DNA of 64,000 bases. It comes from Gimesia benthica. GTDB taxonomy: Bacteria; Planctomycetota; Planctomycetia; Planctomycetales; Planctomycetaceae. A model generated the notes under the pieces. That model was not told the DNA's origin. It saw nothing but the letters and a program-made list of their open reading frames with translations, and did no database searches. Location of the stretch: positions 4,558,501 to 4,622,500 of the forward strand of contig NZ_CP043930.1 of NCBI RefSeq assembly GCF_009720525.1, read 5' to 3'. Below are positions 9,738 to 18,623 of the stretch, in pieces; position 1 is the stretch's first letter, and each line of letters begins with the position of its first letter. The translations under genes were made by a program, and so were the position numbers.

Positions 9738-10310
9738 CTAGTCCGACGTTTTCTCTTCGCCGAAAGAGAGTCGCATCTGGCGATTCTCGTTGGGATTCAG
9801 CTCTTTGAACAGCAGGCTGGGTTGAATGCCTTTGTTGTTCTGGTACTTGTCACTGTTGTATTCGACGATCTCGCCTTCCACTGTGTGGTAAATAATCTGG
9901 CAGATCGGAATGCCTGCATAAATACGGACCGGCTGAGCCACGGTAATTTCCAGAGTCCAGTAGCCACAGAATCCGATGTCGCCTACCCCGGCGGTGGCGT
10001 GAACAGAAATTCCCAGTCGTCCGATGGAAGAGCGGCCCTCCAGCAGAGGGGCCAGGTTGTGAGTTTCAGTCCGTTCGACGGTTCGTCCCAGATAGAGTTG
10101 CCCGGGGTAAAGAACCATCCCTTCTTCCGGGATGACATATTTCCCCAGCCGGTTCGGACGGGCCATGTCCAGCACGATTTCCTCGTAGACCATCAACTCA
10201 TTGTGGAGACAGAGGTTATAGCTGTTGGGATTCAGATACTTTGCATTATACGGCTCAATGACAATATCAGTTCCCAGGCGTTTTTCGATTTCTTTCCCGG
10301 TCAGGATCAT
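9738..10310 (-). CDS. dcd: dCTP deaminase (possibly dUMP-forming)
   Basis: A 190-residue trimeric-dUTPase-fold enzyme converting dCTP to dUTP, or directly to dUMP, for thymidylate synthesis. Signatures: 'LNPNSYNLCLHNEL' (27-40), 'LEGRSSIGRLG' (90-100) with the catalytic Ser/Arg, 'HATAG' (104-108), Glu121 in 'YWTLEIT', and the nucleotide-binding tail 'KYQNNKGIQPS'. The TAG triplet is shared with bifunctional dCTP deaminase/dUTPases, whereas monofunctional enterobacterial enzymes carry TAH, so a dUMP-forming activity is plausible but not shown. It faces korB convergently. No strong ribosome binding site precedes the ATG. Confidence 0.93.
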   Translation of the reverse strand: MILTGKEIEKRLGTDIVIEPYNAKYLNPNSYNLCLHNELMVYEEIVLDMARPNRLGKYVIPEEGMVLYPGQLYLGRTVERTETHNLAPLLEGRSSIGRLGISVHATAGVGDIGFCGYWTLEITVAQPVRIYAGIPICQIIYHTVEGEIVEYNSDKYQNNKGIQPSLLFKELNPNENRQMRLSFGEEKTSD

Positions 10311-10439
10311 CGGCGACTCATTATTGTGAAGGTTGAAGGAAGACTTCGCATACTGGAACCATAAACCGCGGCGAACAGGCTTTCAACAGTTCGGGCGGAC
10401 GTTTTCAGAATCGGGAACAAGTCGTTAACCAACAGGCAA

Positions 10440-11141
10440 TTACTGGTCGAGGGGTTTTAAACCGATCCGCGGACAGATTTTCAGCAGAGCACATTCCCGG
10501 CAGCGCGGCTTGCGGGCGACACAGGTTGCCCGACCGTGCAAAATGACCCGATGCGAAAAGGCGATCCATTCCTTCTTCGGCAGGACCTCCATCAGATCCC
10601 GCTCGATGATCTCCGGGTTCTTGCTTGTCGTCAGTCCGAAGAGATTACAGATCCGTTTCACATGCGTATCAACGACCACGCCGCTGGGAATATCAAAGGC
10701 CGTTCCCAGAACCACGTTGGCGGTCTTGCGGCCGACGCCGGGCAGTGCGACCAGTTCTTTGAGCGTCTTCGGGACTTCCCCCTCGTGATCGTCCATCAAA
10801 GCCTGGGCCATCTTGCGGATGTTTGTCGCTTTCGCGCGGAAAAAGCCCAGCGGGTACACGATCTTTTCTACATCAGCCTGCTTGCTGGTCGCAAGTTTCG
10901 CAGCCGTGGGATATTTTTTGAACAAGGTCGGCGTCGTGGCATTCACGCGTTCGTCGGTGCACTGTGCTGAGAGGATCGTGGCGACCAGCAGTTGAAACGG
11001 TGAATCGTGAATCAGGGCACACTCGGGTTCAGGGAACAGGCGAGCCAGTCCGCGCGCGATTTTGCGGGCATGTTTCTTTTTATCATCAAGTGAGTCGGCA
11101 TAACTGGAACCTGACACAACGGGTTTCGTTTTTTTGGCCAT
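10440..11141 (-). CDS. nth: Endonuclease III (DNA glycosylase/AP lyase)
   Basis: A base-excision-repair enzyme that removes oxidised pyrimidines and nicks the abasic site. It contains the helix-hairpin-helix 'LPGVGRKTANVV' with the catalytic lysine, the catalytic aspartate in 'VVDTHVKRI', and a C-terminal 4Fe-4S loop with C-x6-C-x2-C-x5-C spacing ('CVARKPRCRECALLKIC'). A TTG at 11162 would extend the protein by seven residues; I chose the ATG at 11141, giving 233 residues starting 'MAKKTK'. The N-terminal 30 residues are Lys-rich. It probably shares no transcript with dcd, which lies 129 bases downstream. Confidence 0.93.
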   Translation of the reverse strand: MAKKTKPVVSGSSYADSLDDKKKHARKIARGLARLFPEPECALIHDSPFQLLVATILSAQCTDERVNATTPTLFKKYPTAAKLATSKQADVEKIVYPLGFFRAKATNIRKMAQALMDDHEGEVPKTLKELVALPGVGRKTANVVLGTAFDIPSGVVVDTHVKRICNLFGLTTSKNPEIIERDLMEVLPKKEWIAFSHRVILHGRATCVARKPRCRECALLKICPRIGLKPLDQ

Positions 11142-11273
11142 ATTCTGAATGACATTTCCCAAACTGGAGTGCTACTCTGAGTGACATCGCTGGTTTTCAC
11201 CGGCGAGCATGTGAACTGGTCTCAGTATGGGAGACCCCGGATTCTTTTTCAATGAATCGACAGGAATTAGCAG

Positions 11274-11981
11274 ATGGTATCTGATTCGGAAATGATTGAG
11301 CAGCGGCTGGAAGCCAGCGCAGGTGTTGTACCGGTTTTGAGTCTGGAGAACACGGTTCTGCTGCCCCACTCGCTGCAGTTATTGAGAATCACTGCCCCCC
11401 TCGATTGCCAACTCGTCTCGGATGTGCTCGCTTCCGGATCTCTCATCGCCATCGATTCGCAACAGGTCTGCTCCCGTACCGGATCAATTCTCTCTATCGG
11501 AACAGACATTCGTCCCGTCTGTCTGGCTTCGATCGTTTCACCAGCTCAGCTGGAAGCGGGGCACTATTCGCTGCTGGTTCAGGGGCATTGTCGAGCGCGT
11601 TCCGTCACGCTGCTCAATACGGATACGCCTTATCGCACCGCGCTGTTGGATCTCAAACCCGATTACTATCCCGAGGAACCGGTGATTCACCGGGAGCATC
11701 GTCAACTGGAACTGATCGAACATTTCTCGCGGATCTTTACCGATCACATTTCTGAACCCACATACTTTCATCAACTGCATCGCGATATTGAGCTGGGCAT
11801 TCTCTGTGACACGCTCGCTGGCTCGCTGCCGCTCGAATCTCCACTGCAGCAACTGATCCTGGCAGAACAGGATGTCGATCAGCGGAGCGATTTACTGCTG
11901 AGTTTTCTGAAGAGCATTGTTCGCCAGCAGCAGCGCGATCCCGCCGCCGCGATCCCTTCCAACGGATTCAGCTTGAACTGA
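11274..11981 (+). CDS. Stand-alone Lon N-terminal (substrate-binding) domain protein
   Basis: A 235-residue protein that matches the LON substrate-binding domain throughout and has no ATPase or protease part. 'VPVLSLENTVLLPHSLQLLRI' near residues 18-38 corresponds to the first strands of that domain, and 'SLLVQGHCRARSVTLL' to the conserved 'L.G..R.R' strand. The C-terminal half is helical. Small proteins of this family are common in bacteria and their role is not settled; protein binding is inferred. It is divergently oriented to nth. Confidence 0.82.
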   Translation: MVSDSEMIEQRLEASAGVVPVLSLENTVLLPHSLQLLRITAPLDCQLVSDVLASGSLIAIDSQQVCSRTGSILSIGTDIRPVCLASIVSPAQLEAGHYSLLVQGHCRARSVTLLNTDTPYRTALLDLKPDYYPEEPVIHREHRQLELIEHFSRIFTDHISEPTYFHQLHRDIELGILCDTLAGSLPLESPLQQLILAEQDVDQRSDLLLSFLKSIVRQQQRDPAAAIPSNGFSLN

Positions 11982-12026
11982 AGTGCTCATACATTCCTGT
12001 GTGCCTTCCCGGATAAGCAAAATTGC

Positions 12027-12055
12027 TTGTGACTTCTGACTCTCTCGCCTAAGAT
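12027..12055 (+). promoter_or_regulatory. Weak candidate promoter for the sulfatase gene
   Basis: TTGTGA at 12027-12032 and TAAGAT at 12050-12055 are 17 bases apart and lie 55 bases before the sulfatase start. Each hexamer matches the sigma-70 consensus at four of six positions. Confidence 0.3.
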
Positions 12056-12109
12056 AAAGTCAACTGTTTGATTCTTTATCCCCAGTCTCTTCTCCGGGAA
12101 TCGGCTTCG

Positions 12110-13705
12110 ATGAAATTGCGCTTCACAAACTTCTGGCAGGTGATCTGTGTCTGTCTGCTGCTCGCTGGGTTACTGACCAACCAGATACAGGCTGCCGAGA
12201 ACAGTCGCCCCAATATTCTGTTCTGTATCGCCGATGACGCCTCTTATCCGCACATGGGCGCGTATGGTTGTTCCTGGGTCAAGACGCCCGCCTTCGACCG
12301 GGTGGCTCGCGAAGGTCTGCTCTTTACGAACGCATATACGCCGAATGCCAAGTGTGCTCCTTCGCGTGCCTGCATCCTGACTGGACGCAATTCCTGGCAA
12401 CTCAAAGAGGCCGGCAATCACATGGCGTTCTTTCCGCCGGAATTCAAAACTTATGTTGAAGCCCTGGCAGAGCACGGCTATGTCGTCGGTAAAACAGCGA
12501 AAGGCTGGGCACCAGGTGTCGCCGTCGATGCACAAGGCAAACGCCGAAACCTGGCCGGTCCCGCCTTTAACAGCAAAAAACTCAAACCGCCTGCTACAGG
12601 CATTTCGTCCATCGACTATGCCGGGAACTTCGGTGAATTTCTCCAGACCTGTCCCGAACAGAAATCCTGGTGTTTCTGGTACGGCGGTTTCGAACCGCAT
12701 CGACGTTATGAATACGGCTCGGGGGCGAAGAACGCCGGCAAGAAAATTGCAGACATCGATCGCGTTCCCGCTTACTGGCCCGATAACGAAGTCATTCGCA
12801 ACGACATGCTCGACTATGCGTACGAAATCGAACACTTCGATCAGCACCTGGGGCGCATGTTGAAAATGCTGGAAGAGCGGGGTGAACTGGACAATACCCT
12901 GATCGTGGTGACTGCGGATAACGGAATGCCTTTTCCTCGCATCAAGGGACAGGAATACGAACTCTCCAACCATCTTCCCCTGGCCATCATGTGGCCGGAT
13001 GGCATTAAAGCCCCGGGACGCGTCATCAAGGATTACGTGAGTTTCATCGACTTCGCGCCCACGTTCATCGAAGTTGCCGGGCTCAAATGGAACCAGACCG
13101 GAATGCAGCCTGCAACCGGTCAGAGCCTGACCGATATTTTTCAGTCTACCAAATCGGGGCAGGTCAATCCGGACCGCGACCATGTTCTCATCGGCAAAGA
13201 ACGCCACGATATCGGCCGCCCTCATGATCAGGGATACCCGATCCGTGGTATCGTCAAAGGGGGGATGCTTTACCTGCACAATTACGAAACAGGACGCTGG
13301 CCCGCCGGCAATCCCGAGACCGGTTACCTGAATTGTGATGGCAGCCCGACGAAGACAGTCATCCTGGATCTCCGTCGCGACGGCAGTCAACAGCAGTTCT
13401 GGGAGCTTGCGTTCGGGAAACGGCCGTCCGAAGAACTGTTCGCGATCGACAGCGATCAGGAGTGTATGACGAACCTGGCAGAAACGCTGGAATATCAGAA
13501 AGTCAAACAGGCCCTGAAACAACAGCTGGAAGCAGAACTCAAAGCGCAACAGGATCCGCGGATGACAGGCAAGGGGGGCGTCTTCGAAGCTTATCAGTAT
13601 TCCGATCCCCGCACGCGGAATTTCTACGAACGTTACATGGGGGGAGAACCGCTCAAAGCGGGCTGGGTTAACAAGACGGACTTTGAAGCTGCTCCGCTCG
13701 ACTGA
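12110..13705 (+). CDS. Secreted sulfatase (N-sulfoglucosamine sulfohydrolase-like)
   Basis: A 531-residue secreted hydrolase that removes sulfate esters or N-sulfates from sulfated polysaccharides. Residues 1-28 form a signal peptide. The catalytic core begins '[19 protein letters not shown]' with the metal-binding Asp42-Asp43, and the formylglycine motif is C82-A-P-S-R86, a Cys-type sulfatase that needs a formylglycine-generating enzyme. '[16 protein letters not shown]' is the second metal-binding region. The overall pattern resembles heparan N-sulfatase (sulfamidase) relatives, which are abundant in planctomycetes; the true substrate is unknown. A TTG at 12068 opens the frame earlier, but the ATG at 12110 begins the signal peptide exactly. 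Confidence 0.92.
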   Translation: MKLRFTNFWQVICVCLLLAGLLTNQIQAAENSRPNILFCIADDASYPHMGAYGCSWVKTPAFDRVAREGLLFTNAYTPNAKCAPSRACILTGRNSWQLKEAGNHMAFFPPEFKTYVEALAEHGYVVGKTAKGWAPGVAVDAQGKRRNLAGPAFNSKKLKPPATGISSIDYAGNFGEFLQTCPEQKSWCFWYGGFEPHRRYEYGSGAKNAGKKIADIDRVPAYWPDNEVIRNDMLDYAYEIEHFDQHLGRMLKMLEERGELDNTLIVVTADNGMPFPRIKGQEYELSNHLPLAIMWPDGIKAPGRVIKDYVSFIDFAPTFIEVAGLKWNQTGMQPATGQSLTDIFQSTKSGQVNPDRDHVLIGKERHDIGRPHDQGYPIRGIVKGGMLYLHNYETGRWPAGNPETGYLNCDGSPTKTVILDLRRDGSQQQFWELAFGKRPSEELFAIDSDQECMTNLAETLEYQKVKQALKQQLEAELKAQQDPRMTGKGGVFEAYQYSDPRTRNFYERYMGGEPLKAGWVNKTDFEAAPLD

Positions 13706-13719
13706 AGTGTGACACGGAT

Positions 13720-14142
13720 TTATTCGTCATCCTGTTGGGAACTGAAGTAGCCGGCCGAGGACTGAAAGTACTTCTCACGTCGGCGCTGGGAGTCGGCAGA
13801 CAGATTCGAGAGACCCGCTTTCAGATCTTCCAGGTTCGCATTGCAGTAGCGACAACCGGTCTGTTGCAGATGGAATTCAACGAAACTCTGGAATTCCGGC
13901 GGCAGGGTTTCCAGTAGATAGCCCCCCAGTTGACTCCGGGTCGGGCAGCTCAAACGGTTCCGTCTCCAGATCTCGCCGACAGAATGCACTCCTTCGTCGC
14001 GCTGTCGCGCAAGTTCCGCCAGCCGGACCCGTAATCGGTCTGATTGACGGAGTGCCGCCTCGATCTGAGACATCAGGTCTGTCGACAGACTTTCATCCAG
14101 ATATGACAGTAGTTCCTGATCGGTGAAGCTGCTTTCAGTCAT
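13720..14142 (-). CDS. Small anti-sigma-factor-like zinc-binding protein
   Basis: A 140-residue soluble protein. The N-terminal part ('FTDQELLSYLDESLS') resembles the start of zf-HC2-type anti-sigma domains. The second half has 'CPTRSQLGGYLLETLP' followed by 'FHLQQTGCRYCNANLEDL', a His/Cys pattern seen in small planctomycete proteins next to sigma factors. No sigma-factor gene lies beside it here, and it has no membrane segment. A GTG at 14184 could add 14 residues; the ATG at 14142 is preferred. It converges with the sulfatase gene, leaving 14 bases between the stops. Function is uncertain. Confidence 0.75.
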   Translation of the reverse strand: MTESSFTDQELLSYLDESLSTDLMSQIEAALRQSDRLRVRLAELARQRDEGVHSVGEIWRRNRLSCPTRSQLGGYLLETLPPEFQSFVEFHLQQTGCRYCNANLEDLKAGLSNLSADSQRRREKYFQSSAGYFSSQQDDE

Positions 14143-14604
14143 GCTGCGTCCCAGGGGGAAGAGTACGGGAGAATTCTGAACCACAGTTTCATTATGGACG
14201 AATGAATTCTTGCTTTAAAGACTAGTCGGATAAACAGTTGTGATTTTGACCAGAAAGAGCAAACCGTTAATTTCTGAAGAAAGCTGCCTGAGGGGAAGCA
14301 GGTATTTTACAGAATAAGTAGGTCGTCGGCCGGCTTTTCCAGTGCACAAACGGGTTTCTACAGCTCAAATGGTTGTGGCTGGAAGGCTTGCTCGTTAGCA
14401 TACCGGAAGAAAATTGACGCGCTTAAGTTGCGCCTGGTGGCGCCTGAATGCTGTCACAGCTCCATTCTCTGATTGTCAGATCAGGTAACACCCTTCTTTC
14501 GGTCCTCTGAAGACAGCAGGTTCCATTATCACAGAGGGGAACTGGATTCAGAGTCGGGCGCGTGATGATTTTATGGTTCGTTTAGAAGAATTGAAGGAAA
14601 TACA
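14143..14604. other. Intergenic region between anti-sigma-like gene and transketolase
   Basis: About 460 bases of divergent spacer that should hold the promoters of both flanking genes. I see no gene, no strong hairpin and no clear -35/-10 pair. A 16-base direct repeat at its right end is listed separately. Confidence 0.5.
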
Positions 14605-14650
14605 GTGGCTGCTCAAGCAAATGCCTTATCAATGGAAGAATTGAAGGAAA
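14585..14650 (+). repeat. 16-base direct repeat across the transketolase start
   Basis: GAAGAATTGAAGGAAA occurs at 14585-14600 and again at 14635-14650, 50 bases apart. The first copy supplies the ribosome binding site of the GTG start; the second encodes 'EELKE' in the protein. Confidence 0.8.
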
Positions 14651-15447
14651 AAGGAAAAGTCCTTCGCCGTCTGATCATCAAAATGACGACCGAAGCTGGC
14701 AGTGGACACCCCAGCAGCAGTCTGTCTGCCGTCGAAGTGGTGAACGCACTCTGGTTTGGCGGGTTCATGAAATACGATCCACAGAACCCCACCTGGGAAG
14801 CCCGCGATCGCTTCATTCTGAGCAAAGGTCACGCGGTTCCCGTGTTGTACGCCGCCATGGCGGAAGCCGGTTACTTCTCCACTGATGATGTCATGACGCT
14901 CCGTAAACTGGGCAGCCCCTTCGAAGGTCACCCCAACATGAAGCGTCTGCCCGGGATTGAAGCCTCCACCGGCTCACTGGGTCAGGGACTCTCACTGGGT
15001 ATCGGCCAGGCCCTCGGTGCTCGTTTGAATAAAAACGGTGCCAACGTCTTCGTTGTTATCGGCGATGGCGAAATGGGTGAAGGTCAGGTCTGGGAAGCAC
15101 TCGCAGCTGCTGAGAAATACAAGCTCGGAAACCTGACCGCGATTATCGATCAGAACGGTTACCAGCAGACCGGTGCCACGAAAGACGTTCTGGATATGGG
15201 ATCTTTCGAAGATAAGATTGCCTCCTTCGGCTGGCACACCCAGACCATCAACGGTAACTGCCAGGAAACGGTAGTCGAAGCACTGGAAGCAGCCGCTAAA
15301 GTCACCGATCGGCCCAAGGCTATTATTTCACAGACCAAAAAAGGGTATGGCATCCTGCCGGTTCTTGAAGAAGCCGGCGATACCAACTACCACGGCAAGC
15401 CGCTCTCTCCCGAACTGGCAGAAAAAGCACTCGCCTTGCTCAGTTAG
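14605..15447 (+). CDS. Transketolase, N-terminal (ThDP-binding) subunit
   Basis: A 280-residue half-transketolase carrying the thiamine-diphosphate domain: 'GSGHPSSSLSAVEVV' (near 33-47), 'SKGHAVPVLYAAM', 'GSLGQGLSLGIGQALG' and the ThDP motif 'GDGEMGEGQVWEALAAAE' ending in 'IIDQNGYQ'. With the next gene it forms the complete enzyme of the non-oxidative pentose phosphate pathway. I chose the GTG at 14605 because AAGGAA sits eight bases upstream; an ATG at 14632 ('MEELKEKGK') is an alternative start without a binding site. Split transketolases are common in several phyla, and in some cases serve other two-carbon transfers. Confidence 0.92.
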   Translation: MAAQANALSMEELKEKGKVLRRLIIKMTTEAGSGHPSSSLSAVEVVNALWFGGFMKYDPQNPTWEARDRFILSKGHAVPVLYAAMAEAGYFSTDDVMTLRKLGSPFEGHPNMKRLPGIEASTGSLGQGLSLGIGQALGARLNKNGANVFVVIGDGEMGEGQVWEALAAAEKYKLGNLTAIIDQNGYQQTGATKDVLDMGSFEDKIASFGWHTQTINGNCQETVVEALEAAAKVTDRPKAIISQTKKGYGILPVLEEAGDTNYHGKPLSPELAEKALALLS

Positions 15448-15558
15448 TACCCCTGCTATTCCTGACCGCTCGGTAAACATCCGGGCGGCGTCAGGTTGCC
15501 GGCAGTTCGAATCAAACAATATCTACAGGCAAAACACAGACAAAAGAGATAAAGCATT

Positions 15559-16512
15559 ATGTATTTAGGTGAACTTAGCGGATTGAAAATCGGACAGGCC
15601 ACCCGCGATGCGTTTGGCGATGCATTGAAAGATCTGGGTGACCAGTTTTCGACTGTCGTTACCGTTGACGGTGACGTAGGAAACTCGACTCGTACCGAAG
15701 TCTTCGCCAAGGCATACCCCGAACGTGCCTTCAACGTCGGGATCGCAGAAAGCAACATGGTCAGCGTGGCCGGTGGTCTGGCCTCAACCGGTCATATCCC
15801 CGTCGTCGCCAGCTTTGCCGCATTTCTGATGTGCAACGCTTACGACCAGATCAGAATGTCGATCGCGTTCCCGAGCATGAACGTCAAAATGGTTGGTACT
15901 CACGCCGGGATTTCGATCGGTGAAGATGGTCCTTCACAGATGGGTATCGAAGACGTCTCCCTGGCCTGCAGTCTGCCCGGCGTTGTTGTGATGGTAACTG
16001 CTGATGCCTTTTCCACCAAAGCCGCAACCAAAGCCATGCTGGAGCACGAAGGACCTGTCTACCTGCGTCTGGGACGTCCCAACGTTTCTGAAATCTACAA
16101 AGATGGTGACAGCTTTGAAATCGGTAAAGCCAATACCGTTCGTGAAGGTGACGATGTTACCATCATCGCTAACGGCCTGATGGTCGCCGGTGCGATGGAC
16201 GCTGCCACCAAGCTGGCTGAAGAAGGTGTCAGTGCTCGCGTCATCGACATGCACACCATCAAGCCGCTGGACACGGACGCGATTGCCAAAGCAGCCCGTG
16301 AAACAGGTCGGATTGTGGTCGCTGAAGAACACCTGGCACACGGCGGACTGGGATCTGCTGTCGCCATGGCTGTCTCACAGATCGATCCGGTCCCCATGGC
16401 ATTCGTTAACGTCGGCGACTGCTTCGCTGAGAGTGGCGATCCTCAGGGACTGCTCGACAAGTACGGTCTGACTGCTGATGCGATCGTTGAAGCTGTCAAA
16501 AAAGTGAAATAA
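15559..16512 (+). CDS. Transketolase, C-terminal subunit
   Basis: A 317-residue partner of the preceding gene, with the pyrimidine-binding domain ('FNVGIAESNMVSVAGGLA', containing the conserved Glu; 'THAGISIGEDGPSQMGIEDVS') and the C-terminal transketolase domain ('DVTIIANGLMVAGAMDAATKL', 'AEEHLAHGGLGSAVA'). The 111-base gap and the terminator after this gene fit a two-gene operon. 1-deoxyxylulose-5-phosphate synthase is a fold relative, but the split form and motifs favour transketolase. Confidence 0.92.
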   Translation: MYLGELSGLKIGQATRDAFGDALKDLGDQFSTVVTVDGDVGNSTRTEVFAKAYPERAFNVGIAESNMVSVAGGLASTGHIPVVASFAAFLMCNAYDQIRMSIAFPSMNVKMVGTHAGISIGEDGPSQMGIEDVSLACSLPGVVVMVTADAFSTKAATKAMLEHEGPVYLRLGRPNVSEIYKDGDSFEIGKANTVREGDDVTIIANGLMVAGAMDAATKLAEEGVSARVIDMHTIKPLDTDAIAKAARETGRIVVAEEHLAHGGLGSAVAMAVSQIDPVPMAFVNVGDCFAESGDPQGLLDKYGLTADAIVEAVKKVK

Positions 16513-16522
16513 GCAGAATGGC

Positions 16523-16556
16523 AAGCCCCCCTGATTTTTCAGGGGGGCTTTGTCTA
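16523..16556 (+). terminator. Terminator of the transketolase operon
   Basis: A perfect 12-bp GC-rich stem (16523-16534 with 16539-16550, AAGCCCCCCTGA) has a four-base loop; a short weak T tract follows. Confidence 0.75.
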
Positions 16557-16613
16557 TAATTGTTGCTGACAAATTGATTCATATGACCCATTCACATTCT
16601 GTGAGAGAACTTT

Positions 16614-17570
16614 GTGACTGAGTTTCGCGCCTTCCACAACACTGACCCGCCGCAGCTGCTGAAACTCTGGCATTCTGCAGGATTAGGGAGAGGTGCCGCA
16701 GAATGTCTCACGAACGACGCATTCGAAGTTCTCATCTTTTCCCAGCCCTACTTTGACCCGGAAGGGTTGATCGTCGCCGTGGAAGATGGTGCGATCGTTG
16801 GTTTCGTACTGGCTGGCTTCGGTCCTAATCAGGAACTCTCGGCCCTCAGTTTCTCTGAAGGCGTCATCTGTGCCGTCATTGTGCATCCGGAATTCCGACG
16901 TCGAGGCATTGGTCGCGAACTGGTCCGTCGGGCAGAGGAATACCTGCTCGCAAAAGGCGCCACGCAAATCACCGCCGGACCCTCCGGACTGCTCTCTCCT
17001 TACCTGGTCGGCCTGTATGGCGGGACCCGCCCTTCTGGGTTTCTGCTCTCCGATCCCCTGGCGGCTCCTTTTTTTGAAAGCCTCGGCTACGAAGCCATTG
17101 GCTCTACGCGCATCTATCAGCGTGATCTGCTCGGTCAGAAACCGCCGATTAAATTTCACCTCGTGAACCTCCGCCGAAAAATGCAGCTGGAAATCTCCGA
17201 TGATTACCAGGCTCCCAACTGGTGGTGGCTGACACGTCTGGGACGTCTCGAAACGCTGCATTTCGAACTTGTGCCCAAATCCGGCTATGATGCCATGGCC
17301 TCGGCGACCGTCGTGGGACTGGACCTCTATATTCCCAAATGGGAAGAACGCGTGATCGGTCTCACCGATGTCTACGTGAAAGAATCAGAACGGGGCAAAG
17401 GCTACGGGCAGTCACTCCTGCTGGAAATTGGCCGTCGACTTCAGGACGAGCTGATCACCAAGCTTGAACTGCACGTTGCCGAAACCAACGCGGTTGCCTG
17501 GCACGTTGCAGAAGCGGTGGGTTACTACCAGGTGGATACTGGTATTGTATATCAGCGCGTTTCTCGTTAG
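16614..17570 (+). CDS. Tandem GNAT-family N-acetyltransferase
   Basis: A 318-residue protein with two GNAT folds. The first has the acetyl-CoA loop 'VIVHPEFRRRGIGRELV' near residues 85-105; the second has 'VYVKESERGKGYGQSLLLEIG' near 252-272 and ends 'AVGYYQVDTGIVYQR', typical of a GNAT C-terminus. Each copy has an R/KxxGxG/A phosphate-binding motif. Tandem GNATs of this type are related to mycothiol synthase-like proteins, but nothing here fixes the acceptor. The start is GTG at 16614 with GAGAG upstream. Confidence 0.82.
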   Translation: MTEFRAFHNTDPPQLLKLWHSAGLGRGAAECLTNDAFEVLIFSQPYFDPEGLIVAVEDGAIVGFVLAGFGPNQELSALSFSEGVICAVIVHPEFRRRGIGRELVRRAEEYLLAKGATQITAGPSGLLSPYLVGLYGGTRPSGFLLSDPLAAPFFESLGYEAIGSTRIYQRDLLGQKPPIKFHLVNLRRKMQLEISDDYQAPNWWWLTRLGRLETLHFELVPKSGYDAMASATVVGLDLYIPKWEERVIGLTDVYVKESERGKGYGQSLLLEIGRRLQDELITKLELHVAETNAVAWHVAEAVGYYQVDTGIVYQRVSR

Positions 17571-17660
17571 CGTGTAACTGACTGCCGCGTCGTTAATATA
17601 ACTCTCGACAGGCACGCTGGTTCTGCTGATTCCGAAATGTCCATGGAAAGGTAACCGTAG

Positions 17661-18617
17661 ATGGCGGCTCTCTATATCTCCGAAGACGATGTCCGTTCCC
17701 TGATGGACATGGAGAAATCCATTCTCATCACGCACAAGGTTTTCAAAGAAATCGCAAGCGGGCGAGTGATGAATGCCCCTCGACAACGGGTGCGGGCACC
17801 AGGTGTCATGCTGCATACCATGTCTGCCGCCAATGAATACCTGAACTACGTCGGCTGGAAAGCATACACCACCACCAGAGAGTCAGCCCGCTTTCACGTG
17901 GCGATCTACGATCAGGAATCGGGTGAGATGCGCGCCTTGATCGAAGCGGATTTTCTCGGCCAGCTGCGCACCGGCGCAGCCAGTGCTGTCGCTACCGAAT
18001 TCATGGCTCGCCCGGATTCCAAGGTGGTCGGCCTGTTTGGTTCCGGACTGCAGGCACGCACTCAATTGCAGGCCATCTGTATGACCCGCAAGATAGAATT
18101 CGTGCAGGTCTATTCGCGCAATTACGAAAACTGCAGCCGCTTCGCTGAAGAAATGACCGAACTCTGCGATGTCGAAGTCAGTGCCTGCCATTCCCCCGAC
18201 GAGACGGCAGCCGAAAAAGACATTGTGATTTGCGCCACCACCGCCAAGGCTCCCCTCTTTGATGGACGGGTTCTGGATGAAGGGACGCATTTGAATGTCG
18301 TCGGTTCAAATCACCGCAGCCGTCGCGAAATTGATCGCACCACGATTAAACGGGCCGATGTGATCGTCTGTGACGACATCGAACAGTGTAAGATCGAAGC
18401 CGGCGACTTCATGCAGCCGGTTGACGAAGGAATCACGGACTGGCGGCTGATGCACAATCTCTCAGAGATCGTCGCCGAACGCGAAACCGGACGGGCTACC
18501 GACGATCAGGTGACTCTATTCAAGTCGGTAGGCATTGCAGCCGAAGATGTCGCGATGGGCGTTCAGGTTTATGAATATGCACTGGAAGAAGGGCTTGGCG
18601 TCGATCTGCCGTTCTAA
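17661..18617 (+). CDS. Ornithine cyclodeaminase / mu-crystallin family dehydrogenase
   Basis: A 318-residue NAD(P)-dependent enzyme. Signatures: 'GWKAYTTTRES' with the substrate-binding lysine, 'DFLGQLRTGAASAVAT' and the Rossmann motif 'VVGLFGSGLQARTQLQAI' (GSGLQA from about residue 127). The family includes ornithine cyclodeaminase, alanine dehydrogenase, ketimine reductase and opine-type synthases; the specific substrate cannot be told. It is convergent with mazG, with only six bases between the coding ends. Confidence 0.88.
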   Translation: MAALYISEDDVRSLMDMEKSILITHKVFKEIASGRVMNAPRQRVRAPGVMLHTMSAANEYLNYVGWKAYTTTRESARFHVAIYDQESGEMRALIEADFLGQLRTGAASAVATEFMARPDSKVVGLFGSGLQARTQLQAICMTRKIEFVQVYSRNYENCSRFAEEMTELCDVEVSACHSPDETAAEKDIVICATTAKAPLFDGRVLDEGTHLNVVGSNHRSRREIDRTTIKRADVIVCDDIEQCKIEAGDFMQPVDEGITDWRLMHNLSEIVAERETGRATDDQVTLFKSVGIAAEDVAMGVQVYEYALEEGLGVDLPF

Positions 18618-18623
18618 ATCGCT

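Noticed and set aside
15495-15530. A possible tRNA T-arm (GTTCGAATC) between the transketolase subunits
   Set aside because: No acceptor, D or anticodon arm can be folded around it.
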